From assembly GCA_964353745.1 (NCBI GenBank), contig CAYGWD010000005.1, positions 1-48,349 of the forward strand: a stretch of DNA of 48,349 nucleotides, written 5' to 3'. Shown piece by piece: positions 6,539-13,995 of the stretch. The DNA is from CS1-C013 sp964353745 (GTDB lineage Archaea > Aenigmatarchaeota > Aenigmatarchaeia > Aenigmatarchaeales > Aenigmatarchaeaceae). The position numbers were made by a program, and so were the translations under genes. Under the pieces are notes generated by a model. That model was not told the origin of the DNA and did no database searches. It saw nothing but the letters and a program-made list of their open reading frames with translations. Each line of letters starts with the position of its first letter. Position 1 is the first letter of the stretch.

Positions 6539-8650
6539 TTATATTTTCCTCAAGTGTAAGACTTGTTTGTTATGTCCATAAGTTATTGGTTCTATTACCT
6601 TATTACGTATCAATTCTTTTATTACTTCTTTATATTCTTTGTATGTTCCTATCTTAATTTTTTCTTTTTGAAGTTCTGAATATAGTTCAGCAGTTTCATA
6701 ATCTTTTTTCTTAAGTTTACTTATAATCAACGGTTTAAGTTGCTTTCTTATAAATTCATTAATTGTTATTTTTTCCGTTGGAAATGAGATATTTAACTTT
6801 GATATTAAGTAGCATATTTTATCTTTTGATTCTAAGTAGAATCTCAACCTTTCAATTATCTGTTCAATTTCATTCTCTCTATTATGTTCAAGAAACTTCT
6901 GTAATAATTCATCTTTATAATAATGACCTTCTATTTTGCTTTCATCTCTTTCAATATTGATTTTATTTCCACTCCAACATTCGACTTCATCCCTTAGTTC
7001 ATTTATTGGTGGTTCATTAACCCCTATAATTATCATAGCTTTGTCATTTTTGGCATCATTTAACCCTCTAATATTTCCAAAGTGCATTATTCTAAGGTTT
7101 TTATAAATAATATCTTTTTTTAAGTTGTCTTCCAATTCTTTAGAAATCACTAAATTTATTGTACCGTTTGGGTCTGTAGTCCTGTGATTTTCAATTATAA
7201 CTTTTAATAGGTTTATTATTCTATTCCAAGTAGATATTTCACTTAAACTTTCTTTATAATAATTACCATCAGTAAATTGTAATATATTCCTGTCATACCT
7301 TTCTATTTTTGGGCTCCAAAACTCCAATTTCTTGCCAATTTTTTCAGCAAGTAGTTTGTATATCTTCTCATCTGCTGAGGCATCAAGAATTAATACTTTA
7401 CTCATTGATAACTTTTGTTTTATCATTTCCCAATCAATATACTCCAGTACTAAATACTTCCTTTCATATATTTTGCCTTTTTCTTCTGAAGTTTTGTAAT
7501 GTGTGTGAGCCATGAAGTTTGTATCACTTCTTTTTATGTAATAGAGATACGCTTCTCCAATTAACTCAAATAAGTCATCAAAAATATCCTTAAACCAACA
7601 TTTCTTGTTTTTCTGCTGAAAAAATATAAAATTCTGCCATTTTCTATAGAGTACTTCCAATTCGCTTCTTTTTTGGAGTATTTGTTCTGTATAACTTAAG
7701 CCATTTATCTTTTCGTTTAATTTACTTACAAACTCAAAGTACCTATATTCTTTGTTTTTATTTGTTTCTTCTATAATTTCTTTTAAAGCACTACATACTT
7801 GAATTAAAATATTTAATTGCTTTTCTGCGATGCTCGAAATTTTTATACTATCATTATGAATATCACGTAGGTTTTCTATAATTTTATCCAAGTCTTCAGA
7901 AGTAATCTCTTTCTTTACTAAAAATGTTGATTTTATGGGGTTCTCATCTAAAACTATCAATTTAATTTTATTGGAATTTTCAAAACTTTCTTCTATGAAT
8001 TTAGTTGTCAAGTGTGCGTGTTGCCCAAACCAACTCTTGTTTTTGACATACTCTTTTTGTTTATAATATCCCTTCTTTTTTAGTTCTTTTTTCAAGAGGT
8101 CTGAAATATTTATATAATATTTACCAAGTTCATCTAGCATACTCTTTAAATTTTTGTCATCAATAAATTGTTTTATTCCTAATATATGTTTCCAATCCTT
8201 TTTTGTATACTGTTCAATCTCTTCTTTATGCTTCTTAACCTCTTCAACTCTTTCACCTAAGAAAATGGTCTGTATTTCATCATCAATATTTTGTAGAGTT
8301 ACTCCTGCAGTTATAGTTTTACCTGTTCCTGCTCCTGCATTTATACCTAATACTTTATTTTCTTTATCAATGTAACAAAAATTAATTATCTTTTGACTTA
8401 TTTCTTTTCTTGTTTCCTCAAAAAATTTGTTAGCTTCTTCTTGCGATAGTTTCTCTTCTTCCTCTTTATGTTGTTTTTCTAATGCTTTATAATACTCGGT
8501 CTCTTTTTTATCCTCAATTGCTTCATATTCAATTTTTGGTTCTTTATATTCTTCATCCAAAAGTTCTTCATAATCTGGTGTTGGTTCTTTAGGTTCCTGT
8601 TCTTCCATTTCTTGTTGAATTATCTCTTCTTCATCAATCATAACTATCAT
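6539..8650 (-). CDS. P-loop helicase/ATPase, probable element replication protein
   Basis: A 703-residue protein. Residues 1-75 are highly acidic and low complexity. The Walker A motif GAGTGKT is at 106-112; a Walker B-like IKLIVLDENP follows about 125 residues later, and a motif III-like LILDASADEK later still, as in SF2-type helicases. The last ~100 residues look like a winged helix (KIGTYKEYKEVIKELIRNK). I do not recognise the exact family; replication helicases of archaeal plasmids and viruses share this architecture. It overlaps the Sm-like gene by ATGA. It is the last large gene of the leftward module that starts with the recombinase, with iteron-like repeats right behind it. Confidence 0.7.
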   Translation of the reverse strand: MIVMIDEEEIIQQEMEEQEPKEPTPDYEELLDEEYKEPKIEYEAIEDKKETEYYKALEKQHKEEEEKLSQEEANKFFEETRKEISQKIINFCYIDKENKVLGINAGAGTGKTITAGVTLQNIDDEIQTIFLGERVEEVKKHKEEIEQYTKKDWKHILGIKQFIDDKNLKSMLDELGKYYINISDLLKKELKKKGYYKQKEYVKNKSWFGQHAHLTTKFIEESFENSNKIKLIVLDENPIKSTFLVKKEITSEDLDKIIENLRDIHNDSIKISSIAEKQLNILIQVCSALKEIIEETNKNKEYRYFEFVSKLNEKINGLSYTEQILQKRSELEVLYRKWQNFIFFQQKNKKCWFKDIFDDLFELIGEAYLYYIKRSDTNFMAHTHYKTSEEKGKIYERKYLVLEYIDWEMIKQKLSMSKVLILDASADEKIYKLLAEKIGKKLEFWSPKIERYDRNILQFTDGNYYKESLSEISTWNRIINLLKVIIENHRTTDPNGTINLVISKELEDNLKKDIIYKNLRIMHFGNIRGLNDAKNDKAMIIIGVNEPPINELRDEVECWSGNKINIERDESKIEGHYYKDELLQKFLEHNRENEIEQIIERLRFYLESKDKICYLISKLNISFPTEKITINEFIRKQLKPLIISKLKKKDYETAELYSELQKEKIKIGTYKEYKEVIKELIRNKVIEPITYGHNKQVLHLRKI

Positions 8651-8838
8651 ACCTTCTTATCCAAATCAACTATTATAATTTCTTCTTTAGCAATACCTTT
8701 TACAGCACCATCTTTAAACCTTAGAAATAGGAAATGTTCATCAACGTCTATTAGAACTCCAAAGTATCTCCAATTATGATACTTTGTAAGAACTACAACA
8801 TTTTTATTTAAGAAAAAATCGTATGCACCCACGACCAT
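8647..8838 (-). CDS. Small Sm/SH3-like barrel protein
   Basis: A 63-residue protein dominated by beta-strands: NKNVVVLTKYHNWRYFGVLI, DVDEHFLFLRFKDGAVKGI, EEIIIVDL. The pattern (basic strand, Y-x-G-V-L, D-x-x-x-F-L-x-L, final I-x-x-I-x-I-V) resembles the Sm1/Sm2 arrangement of Lsm/SmAP proteins. This is a fold guess, not a family assignment. It is translationally coupled (ATGA) to the helicase downstream, which suggests an accessory RNA- or DNA-binding role in replication. Confidence 0.6.
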   Translation of the reverse strand: MVVGAYDFFLNKNVVVLTKYHNWRYFGVLIDVDEHFLFLRFKDGAVKGIAKEEIIIVDLDKKV

Positions 8839-8873
8839 GACCTTTTTTATTTATCATTAGTTGGTTGACTAAT

Positions 8874-9005
8874 TTAAATTTTATATTTCTCCAAAATTCT
8901 GTTTCTCCATCTCTTAACTATTTGATACATTGATAAGTGTTTAATCTTGTTCAAATCGGCATTTTTTATTCTTTCAAGTTCTTCTTTACTAAGTTTTATT
9001 GCCAT
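8874..9005 (-). CDS. 43-aa ORF coupled to the recombinase
   Basis: A short basic protein beginning MAIKLSKEELERIKNADLNK and containing HLSMYQIVKRWRNRILEKY. Its ATG lies inside the recombinase stop region (ATGGCAATAA, ten-base overlap), the coupling expected of a real cistron. It is predicted to be two short helices, basic enough to bind DNA. The second recombinase at 18764 also has a tiny coupled ORF downstream. A directionality-factor role is possible but unproven. Confidence 0.5.
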   Translation of the reverse strand: MAIKLSKEELERIKNADLNKIKHLSMYQIVKRWRNRILEKYKI

Positions 9006-9880
9006 TTTCCTCTCTCCTTTTTGATAATTTCAGCAGAAGAAACTTCCCCTTCTTTGATATATCTTTCAGTAGTAGCTGTCCTTTTATGCCCTAAGAAACC
9101 TTTCACTTTCAATAAGTCCTTATATTCCTTATAAAGCTCCTTGGCTCTTGAGGTTCTTGTCCAGTGAAATGAAATGCCAAATCCAATGTTTAGAAACTTT
9201 TTGCTTGTAATCTTGAGATGTTTCCACATTCTATAATAGCACTCCCACCAATTCTCCCATTCATCATTTATTTTATCTCTAAAAGCATAATCTTCTGGGT
9301 TGTTGCTAAATATCAATCCACTTAATATTTCTGCTGTGTGGTCATCTAAATATCTGTTTGTCAATTTTCCTCCTTTTTCAACACCTGTAACATAATATCC
9401 GTCAGAATCCTTTTTTACATCTCTAGCCTTCAAATTTATTATGGGTGATACTCTCATTCCAGTATCCCATAGAACCATAAGAGCTACGATTAGTTTATTG
9501 TCCTCTTTTGTTTGTTCAGCAGTTTTATCCTTTTTATTCGATAGGTAATCTAAGAACTCCTTAAAATGATTGAAATCAATATACCTGTCATACCTCCTTT
9601 CCTGTAGTTTTAGACTCCTCATAATGGATTCTAAATTGGTAATCCACTCTTCCTTCTTTTGAAATTGTAAAAACCTCTTTACTGCGTATCTTCTATTATA
9701 GACAATCCTATCGCCTTTTTTGAGTAATAGGAAACTTCTAAAATTATCCAAATTGAAGTCCTTATAGGTGTCCATAAACTTCTTTATCTGCAAGATGTAT
9801 TGTTTCCTACTTTTTATGCTCAGGATTGTATTTTCTTCAAGCCAAGTACTGAAATCATTTAATATCTTTTCTTCTGTGAT
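8996..9880 (-). CDS. Tyrosine recombinase (integrase) with non-standard start
   Basis: A phage-type tyrosine recombinase. Catalytic features are TGMRVSPI (first Arg), HWTRTSRAKEL (H-x-x-R), GFLGHKRTATTERY (GH and nucleophile Tyr); the N-terminal part is a helical core-binding domain. The most upstream standard start is TTG at 9793, but the same frame stays open and coding-like for 29 more codons (TEEKILNDFSTWLEENTILS). These complete the core-binding domain. No ATG, GTG or TTG exists there; the leader GGCGATAAC is followed by ATC at 9880, matching the leader GGCGATAAT before the TTG of the gene at 18527. I therefore extend to 9880 with an ATC start as the best guess; a mutated start is possible. 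Confidence 0.75.
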   Translation of the reverse strand: MTEEKILNDFSTWLEENTILSIKSRKQYILQIKKFMDTYKDFNLDNFRSFLLLKKGDRIVYNRRYAVKRFLQFQKKEEWITNLESIMRSLKLQERRYDRYIDFNHFKEFLDYLSNKKDKTAEQTKEDNKLIVALMVLWDTGMRVSPIINLKARDVKKDSDGYYVTGVEKGGKLTNRYLDDHTAEILSGLIFSNNPEDYAFRDKINDEWENWWECYYRMWKHLKITSKKFLNIGFGISFHWTRTSRAKELYKEYKDLLKVKGFLGHKRTATTERYIKEGEVSSAEIIKKERGKWQ

Positions 9881-9881
9881 G

Positions 9882-9892
9882 TTATCGCCTTG
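9882..9892 (-). promoter_or_regulatory. CAAGGCGATAA leader, copy 1
   Basis: The leftward-strand leader CAAGGCGATAA is identical at 18529-18539. In both places it lies one base before the presumed start codon (ATC here, one base after TTG proximity there), so it probably acts as a variant Shine-Dalgarno site (GGCGAT for GGTGAT). Confidence 0.45.
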
Positions 9893-9897
9893 TATAA

Positions 9898-9980
9898 AAA
9901 ATGGTTATTTTTTATAAAAATGTGAAAAAATAGAAAAAGGTATTTATCCCTTTGTCAATTCTAAGAATAAAATGGTTATT
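9898..9980. repeat. Two AAAATGGTTATT repeats upstream of the recombinase; empty region
   Basis: AAAATGGTTATT occurs at 9898-9909 and 9969-9980, 71 bases apart, each followed by a TTTA-rich stretch. The first lies in the probable promoter of the leftward recombinase module. They may be recombinase arm sites or a regulator's operators. The rest of 9881-10150 is AT-rich and I see no gene in it. Confidence 0.4.
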
Positions 9981-10150
9981 ATTTAGGAATATGACCAAAG
10001 TGTTGTTGTTTGACGTGTATTTTAGGTGTCAATTCTGTCAAAAATGAGGGAGAAAACATGATGTTTTTCTGTAGGTTGTTTTAAAGTAGGTTTATGTATC
10101 GGAAGATATAGGTTATAGGATAAAGATTTGTTAATTAATTTTTCTTATTA

Positions 10151-11107
10151 TTAAAATCTGTAAATTACCTTGTTCAATAAATATTCTGCACATTCTTCAA
10201 AGACAGAGAAAAGAAACTCAGCATCTTTAAGGTTAAGTTTCTCTCTTTTGTGAACAGGTTTATCTGAAAGATATTGATACAACCAGCTACATAAAATGTT
10301 ATTAATTAAACTAATTATTTTTTCTTCAATATACCCCTTATTCTTCAATATATCCAAGTTTTCTCTCAGCTTTTGCTGTTCATTAGGCTTCTCACCAATC
10401 TTCTCAACAAGAGCCTTGATAAACATTTCTAAAGAAGACCTTAAATCAGTTAAACCATCTTCTATATCTCCGCGTTCAATTTTCATTTTTCCATTCTTCA
10501 TCAAGGAGGCTATTTTATCAAACCCTAAACTTTCTAACCTGTCTATTGTTGGGGTCTTGATATATTCAGATTTAGCCTTTGGCTCCTTTGTTATTGTAGC
10601 TCCTATTGCAGTCATTATTTCTATTATAAAATGTTTATTATTTTCAATAATAATGCTATAAGTGAATTCGTCAAAACTTGTTTTGAATCCTAGTTGTCTT
10701 GCCTTTGAAATAATTGTAGGTTCCGAACGTATTCTTATTACGAATCCCTCATTTTCCTTCAATCTACCAAACAACAGCGATATGTTTACGTCAAATGGAA
10801 CTTCATCAAGTGTTGCTTTCAAATTAGCAAAATAGTTATCTGATAATATTTTTCTTTCCCCTGAAAATATTCTTTTCAAGCTTGTCTTTAATGAAGATTC
10901 AGATGGTTTATTAAACATCCTATTAGGGAAGAAATCCATAGAAAGGAATCTATCTTGGAATAAAATTGGTGATGGGTCATTCGATGAATACCCCATTTTG
11001 AACATAAGCTCTTTAATAGTACTTTTTAAGTTCATTAAATTTTGAGGGTCGAATTTCATGTTAAAGAAGCATTCTCCTTCAACTATGAGGTTTTCTGCTC
11101 TAACCAT
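10151..11107 (-). CDS. Unknown protein with Abi-C-like C-terminal domain
   Basis: A 318-residue protein without signal or membrane segment. Residues 1-185 are an unfamiliar alpha/beta region (FDEFTYSIIIENNKHFIIEI). The C-terminal ~120 residues (from RGDIEDGLTDLRSSLEMFIK to AEFLFSVFEECAEYLLNKVI) are all-helical, with an LxxxGYIEEKIISLIN segment and a final helix resembling the abortive-infection C-terminal domain (Abi_C, HEPN-like). HEPN-type domains are often RNases or their scaffolds in defence systems, but I do not see a clear Rx4-6H motif. It is leftward, on its own, between the replication module and the cargo genes. A defence role is inference. Confidence 0.6.
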   Translation of the reverse strand: MVRAENLIVEGECFFNMKFDPQNLMNLKSTIKELMFKMGYSSNDPSPILFQDRFLSMDFFPNRMFNKPSESSLKTSLKRIFSGERKILSDNYFANLKATLDEVPFDVNISLLFGRLKENEGFVIRIRSEPTIISKARQLGFKTSFDEFTYSIIIENNKHFIIEIMTAIGATITKEPKAKSEYIKTPTIDRLESLGFDKIASLMKNGKMKIERGDIEDGLTDLRSSLEMFIKALVEKIGEKPNEQQKLRENLDILKNKGYIEEKIISLINNILCSWLYQYLSDKPVHKREKLNLKDAEFLFSVFEECAEYLLNKVIYRF

Positions 11108-11202
11108 ATTTTCACCTTTAACTCTTATATTTTGACTTTTTTATCTTTTACCACTTCTGGTAGTAACAAACCAATATGCCACTTCTTTATAATAAGGAAA
11201 TT

Positions 11203-11301
11203 ATGACCTGTAAAAGATGCGAAAGGTTAAACAAAAAATGGAAAATCATATGCTCTAAAGATTGCCCTTATTGTAATAACTCTTATAAGGCGAGTTCATG
11301 A
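11203..11301 (+). CDS. 32-aa zinc-knuckle-like microprotein
   Basis: A tiny ORF: MTCKRCERLNKKWKIICS, then KDCPYCNNSYKASS. Two CxxC pairs (CKRC and CPYC) would bind one zinc ion. An AAGGA Shine-Dalgarno-like site lies eight bases before the ATG and a TTTATAAT box just ahead. Its stop overlaps the next ATG as ATGA, which argues that it is translated. It could be a zinc-ribbon DNA-binding cofactor. Confidence 0.5.
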   Translation: MTCKRCERLNKKWKIICSKDCPYCNNSYKASS

Positions 11302-11402
11302 GAATCTACTTTGAAAACAGTAAAGACACCAAATCTTTCTTGAGATTGTGCAAATTGATAGGCAAAGTTATGGAAGAGAATGAGAAGTTTGGAAAAGTTT
11401 AA
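11298..11402 (+). CDS. 34-aa ORF coupled to the zinc-knuckle ORF
   Basis: Starts MRIYFENSKDTKSFLRLCKL and ends in a charged helix (EENEKFGKV). Joined to the upstream microprotein by an ATGA overlap. No family recognised. The stop lies within the promoter of the following surface protein gene. Confidence 0.4.
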   Translation: MRIYFENSKDTKSFLRLCKLIGKVMEENEKFGKV

Positions 11403-11428
11403 AAAGTTCTCTTTACTAAACTTTAATT

Positions 11429-12103
11429 ATGAAAGAAAATGATAAGATTGGCGTAATAATAATAGGCGTTATACTTATAGTAGCATTCGCTTATCTTATA
11501 GGAATTAATCAAAGTTCTCAACAACCAACAGCTCAAGCAATTGCTCAAACTAATCAACCTAAATCTAATTGCAGAGATGTTCAAGAACCCTACCAAGCTA
11601 CAGAAACGTATACAGAAACAGTACCTTATACAGAAACAGTTTGTGAAACAAAACAATTAATCTATAAATCTACAGCTGACAATATGACTAGAAATGTAGT
11701 ATGCACAAAAAGTCATCAAGAATGTCAAAATTATGTTCTGGGTATTTGTAGTAGCTGGAACACAGTTTGCGATGAATACACAGAAACTGCCACACTTGAA
11801 ATTACAAATTTAGATACGGAGAGAGGAAACTGGAATTTTCAATGGCAAAGTTATTGTAGATGGAATCAGCCATTATGCAAAGGAACGGAAAATGTAGGTT
11901 CTTTTCAGTCTATGATAATAGACCCATCATCTACAAGTTCAAGAACAACTTCTATTACTTATCCTTCAAATGGTCAAGAAGTCTTGTATGTAAATTTTAC
12001 TTATATACCAACAAAACAAGTTTGCAGAGATGTAACAAACTACAAAGATGTTCAAAGAACAAGAACGGTAACACAATATAGAACAGTTACAAAATGTGAC
12101 TAA
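11429..12103 (+). CDS. Membrane-anchored Cys-rich extracellular protein
   Basis: A 224-residue protein with a short basic N-terminus, one membrane span (about residues 8-24) and an extracellular part. Near the membrane it has imperfect Thr/Tyr repeats (QATETYTETVPYTETVCET). There are about ten cysteines, N-glycosylation-type sequons and a central beta-rich domain. The C-terminus (VCRDVTNYKDVQRTRTVTQY, then RTVTKCD) repeats the same basic Thr/Tyr style. The end of another gene at the right window edge has a very similar tail (VTKYRNVTKCE), so this is a recurring surface-protein module. A TTTAAAAAG box lies 31 bases before the ATG. Function unknown. Confidence 0.7.
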   Translation: MKENDKIGVIIIGVILIVAFAYLIGINQSSQQPTAQAIAQTNQPKSNCRDVQEPYQATETYTETVPYTETVCETKQLIYKSTADNMTRNVVCTKSHQECQNYVLGICSSWNTVCDEYTETATLEITNLDTERGNWNFQWQSYCRWNQPLCKGTENVGSFQSMIIDPSSTSSRTTSITYPSNGQEVLYVNFTYIPTKQVCRDVTNYKDVQRTRTVTQYRTVTKCD

Positions 12104-12113
12104 ATAATCTAAT

Positions 12114-12142
12114 CCTTAAATTCTGACTTGCATATGGTTAGT
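12114..12142 (+). promoter_or_regulatory. Shared cargo promoter cassette, copy 1
   Basis: CCTTAAATTCTGACTT, then GGTTAGT immediately before the ATG at 12143. Part of the TTAAATCCTGACTTT family found in front of six cargo genes. Confidence 0.65.
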
Positions 12143-12385
12143 ATGGAAAACTCTTACAAAATAACTAATAAAGATATTACATTAGTTATAGTTTCTGCAA
12201 TATCAGGGGTAATAGCAAGTAAATTGTTAGATTTGATTGACTGGAGCAAAGCATATTTGCCTAATGGTTCAATTAACTGGGGAAATTTAGCAGTAATCAT
12301 CGCCATCTATTTTATTTTTGTTATTGGAGGTTCTGTAGTGTTGATTATTATTTTCAAAAAATTCATTAAATTCGATACAATTTAA
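12143..12385 (+). CDS. Small two-span membrane protein
   Basis: An 80-residue protein, MENSYKITNKDITLVIVSAI onward, with two membrane segments (about 11-30 and 48-70) and a loop with DWSKAYLPNGSINW. No family recognised. The ATG at 12143 is chosen because the GTTAGTATG junction is shared with other cassette genes; the frame also has a TTG at 12128 and an ATG at 12134, both inside the promoter. Probably an envelope protein carried by the element. Confidence 0.6.
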   Translation: MENSYKITNKDITLVIVSAISGVIASKLLDLIDWSKAYLPNGSINWGNLAVIIAIYFIFVIGGSVVLIIIFKKFIKFDTI

Positions 12386-12404
12386 TAATACCTTGAAAAA
12401 TAAC

Positions 12405-12438
12405 CCTTAAATCCTGATTTTGCTATATTTTTAATAGC
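12405..12438 (+). promoter_or_regulatory. Shared cargo promoter cassette, copy 2
   Basis: CCTTAAATCCTGATTTT ahead of the ATG at 12439, with a slightly longer spacing (32 bases from TTAAAT to ATG) than copies 3-5 (29 bases). It drives the gene with the in-frame TAG. Confidence 0.65.
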
Positions 12439-12867
12439 ATGACTGAAATACCAAAACTTGTTATACCAAAAGAAATTTAGGACAAGCTAATAGAAATAGC
12501 AAAAAATAATATATCAGATACTAGAGTTTTTACCCTCTTTCAAGAAAGATACAAAAGATACATCATAAAGGACATTGGAGAAAGAAAAATAAAGATAGAT
12601 GACAGAGGCAACGTAAGGTACGATGATAAAGAAAAATACAAAGAATTTTATCCCGAAAAAAAGTCTAAAGTGAGAAACTGTGGTTCAGTATGGATTTTAC
12701 CAAGAGATGACGATTTAGAGTTAACAATAGAAGATGCTTATTGGATGGGTAGGGATATGGTTGAGATTAGAATACTTATGAAGTCAAATGATAATGGAGA
12801 GGTTTCCTACAAAAGCTATTGGACAAAGGATGGCGATTTCTTTAATATTAAAGTAGAAAATCCTTAA
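12439..12867 (+). pseudogene. Cargo gene interrupted by an in-frame TAG
   Basis: The ATG at 12439 sits at the end of a cassette promoter and opens MTEIPKLVIPKEI, then TAG at 12478-12480. The same frame continues without a stop for 128 codons: DKLIEIAKNNISDTRVFTLF onward, via KVRNCGSVWILPRDDDLELT, to the TAA at 12867. Codon style is coding-like throughout. One change (CAG to TAG, giving PKEIQDKL) would explain it. TAG ends many intact genes here, so it is an ordinary stop. The gene is broken, read through, or restarted at the GTG at 12670. The protein would be a soluble ~142-residue product of unknown function, with an N-terminal helix resembling a DNA-binding or antitoxin-like start. Confidence 0.65.
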
Positions 12868-12892
12868 ATCCTGACTTTTATATATGATTAGT
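12862..12892 (+). promoter_or_regulatory. Shared cargo promoter cassette, copy 3
   Basis: CCTTAAATCCTGACTTTT, then ATGATTAGT before the ATG at 12893. TTAAAT to ATG is 29 bases, as in copies 4 and 5. It overlaps the end of the preceding gene and drives a three-gene operon. Confidence 0.7.
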
Positions 12893-13102
12893 ATGAATAA
12901 AGAGAAAGCAAAAGCACTTAAAATTCTTGGTGCTTTTTTATTTATAGTAATTTTAGTGCCTATTTTATTGGTAGTAATTTTTGCACCATCTGGAGAAACT
13001 ATGACTTTAACTGGAAGGTTAGGTGAAGGTATAGCTGGTATAGCATTAAGTGGGCTTATACTCTATGGTGCTTGGAAACAGCCTTGGAAAAAAAAGCGAT
13101 AG
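12893..13102 (+). CDS. Small two-span membrane protein
   Basis: A 69-residue protein, MNKEKAKALKILGAFLFIVI onward, with two membrane segments (12-31 and 46-60) and basic ends (KQPWKKKR). The ATG at 12884 is inside the conserved promoter cassette; 12893 keeps the common spacing. First gene of a three-gene operon: the next ATG lies one base after its TAG. No family recognised. Confidence 0.55.
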   Translation: MNKEKAKALKILGAFLFIVILVPILLVVIFAPSGETMTLTGRLGEGIAGIALSGLILYGAWKQPWKKKR

Positions 13103-13103
13103 C

Positions 13104-13436
13104 ATGGAAGAAAGATTAAAAAAAGGAATTCAAACTATTATTCTTTTTTCGTTTGTTCTAATCTTAGGCATTTTAGGATTTAATGAATTAAACAATTATA
13201 TTCTATTACCAATTCCTATACCTTTAGGTATTATAGTTGTAGGCTGTGGTATTTTTGGAATTATATTTAGTCTGCTATCGATTTTTAGAAAAGGTTCATA
13301 TAAAGATAGAATTGCCTTTCAACATATGGATTTCGGAACAAAGAAACAATGGTTAATAATTCTTATCTTCATAATTCTTATCATAATTATAGTTATATAC
13401 GGAGTATTTTTTATGCCAGGGTATAAGATAGTATGA
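13104..13436 (+). CDS. Small three-span membrane protein
   Basis: A 110-residue protein, MEERLKKGIQTIILFSFVLI onward, with three membrane segments (about 10-28, 36-57 and 83-103) and a basic loop (FRKGSYKDRIAFQHMDFGTK). The start is placed one base after the preceding stop. The nominal longer frame from 13050 would run inside the upstream gene. The stop overlaps the following ATG (ATGA at 13433). No family recognised. Confidence 0.55.
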   Translation: MEERLKKGIQTIILFSFVLILGILGFNELNNYILLPIPIPLGIIVVGCGIFGIIFSLLSIFRKGSYKDRIAFQHMDFGTKKQWLIILIFIILIIIIVIYGVFFMPGYKIV

Positions 13437-13963
13437 AATGGTTTATAGCTATTATGGTTTTAGCAGTAGTTTTGATAGCTGGATGCACACAGACAAGTTC
13501 TATAGCTTGTACAGCAGAAGCAAAAATATGCCCTGATGGTAGTGCTGTAGGCAGGGTCGGTCCAAACTGTGAATTCGCTCCTTGCCCGCAAACTTCTGTT
13601 TGTAAAGGAACTGCAAGATGCTTTAATGGTACAGTTACCAAGATTGTAGATGGTGATACGTTATATGTGGGCAATGATTCTATAAGACTTACTTTGGTTA
13701 ATGCTTCTGAGATAGATACAGAAACAGGGAAAGTGGCTAAGACTTTTGTTTCAAGCATATGTCCAGTAGGTTCAATAGCGACAGTTGATGAAGATGATGG
13801 TCAGACCGGCGGCAGCTATGGTCGAATAGTAGCAGTTGTTTATTGTAATGGAAAGAATCTTAATGCTGAATTACTCGCTAATGGAAAAGCTACAGTGTAT
13901 GAAGAATTCTGCGATGTTAGTGAATTCGCAAATGAAGATTGGGTTAAAGGTTACGGATGTTAA
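13433..13963 (+). CDS. Staphylococcal-nuclease-like lipoprotein
   Basis: A 176-residue exported protein. Residues 1-18 are a lipoprotein signal ending in the lipobox LIAGC. A short Cys-rich linker (CTAEAKICPDGSAVG) follows, then a thermonuclease (SNase) domain from about residue 60: VDGDTLYV, IRLTLVNASEIDT, SYGRIVAVVY and NLNAELLANGKATVYEE. The Arg of IRL, the Glu of SEID and the Arg of YGR correspond to the catalytic Arg35/Glu43/Arg87 set, so activity is plausible. It is the last gene of a cassette operon (ATGA overlap). A surface nuclease on a mobile element could degrade competing or scavenged DNA. Confidence 0.85.
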   Translation: MKWFIAIMVLAVVLIAGCTQTSSIACTAEAKICPDGSAVGRVGPNCEFAPCPQTSVCKGTARCFNGTVTKIVDGDTLYVGNDSIRLTLVNASEIDTETGKVAKTFVSSICPVGSIATVDEDDGQTGGSYGRIVAVVYCNGKNLNAELLANGKATVYEEFCDVSEFANEDWVKGYGC

Positions 13964-13964
13964 G

Positions 13965-13995
13965 CATTAAATCCTGACTTTTACAAATGATTAGT
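13965..13995 (+). promoter_or_regulatory. Shared cargo promoter cassette, copy 4
   Basis: CATTAAATCCTGACTTTT, then ATGATTAGT directly before the ATG at 13996. Nearly identical to copy 3 over about 35 bases. Confidence 0.7.

Noticed and set aside
12478..12480. TAG reassigned as a sense codon genome-wide
   Set aside because: TAG cleanly ends many intact genes in this window (for example at 2995, 5050, 5756 and 18764), so it is an ordinary stop here.
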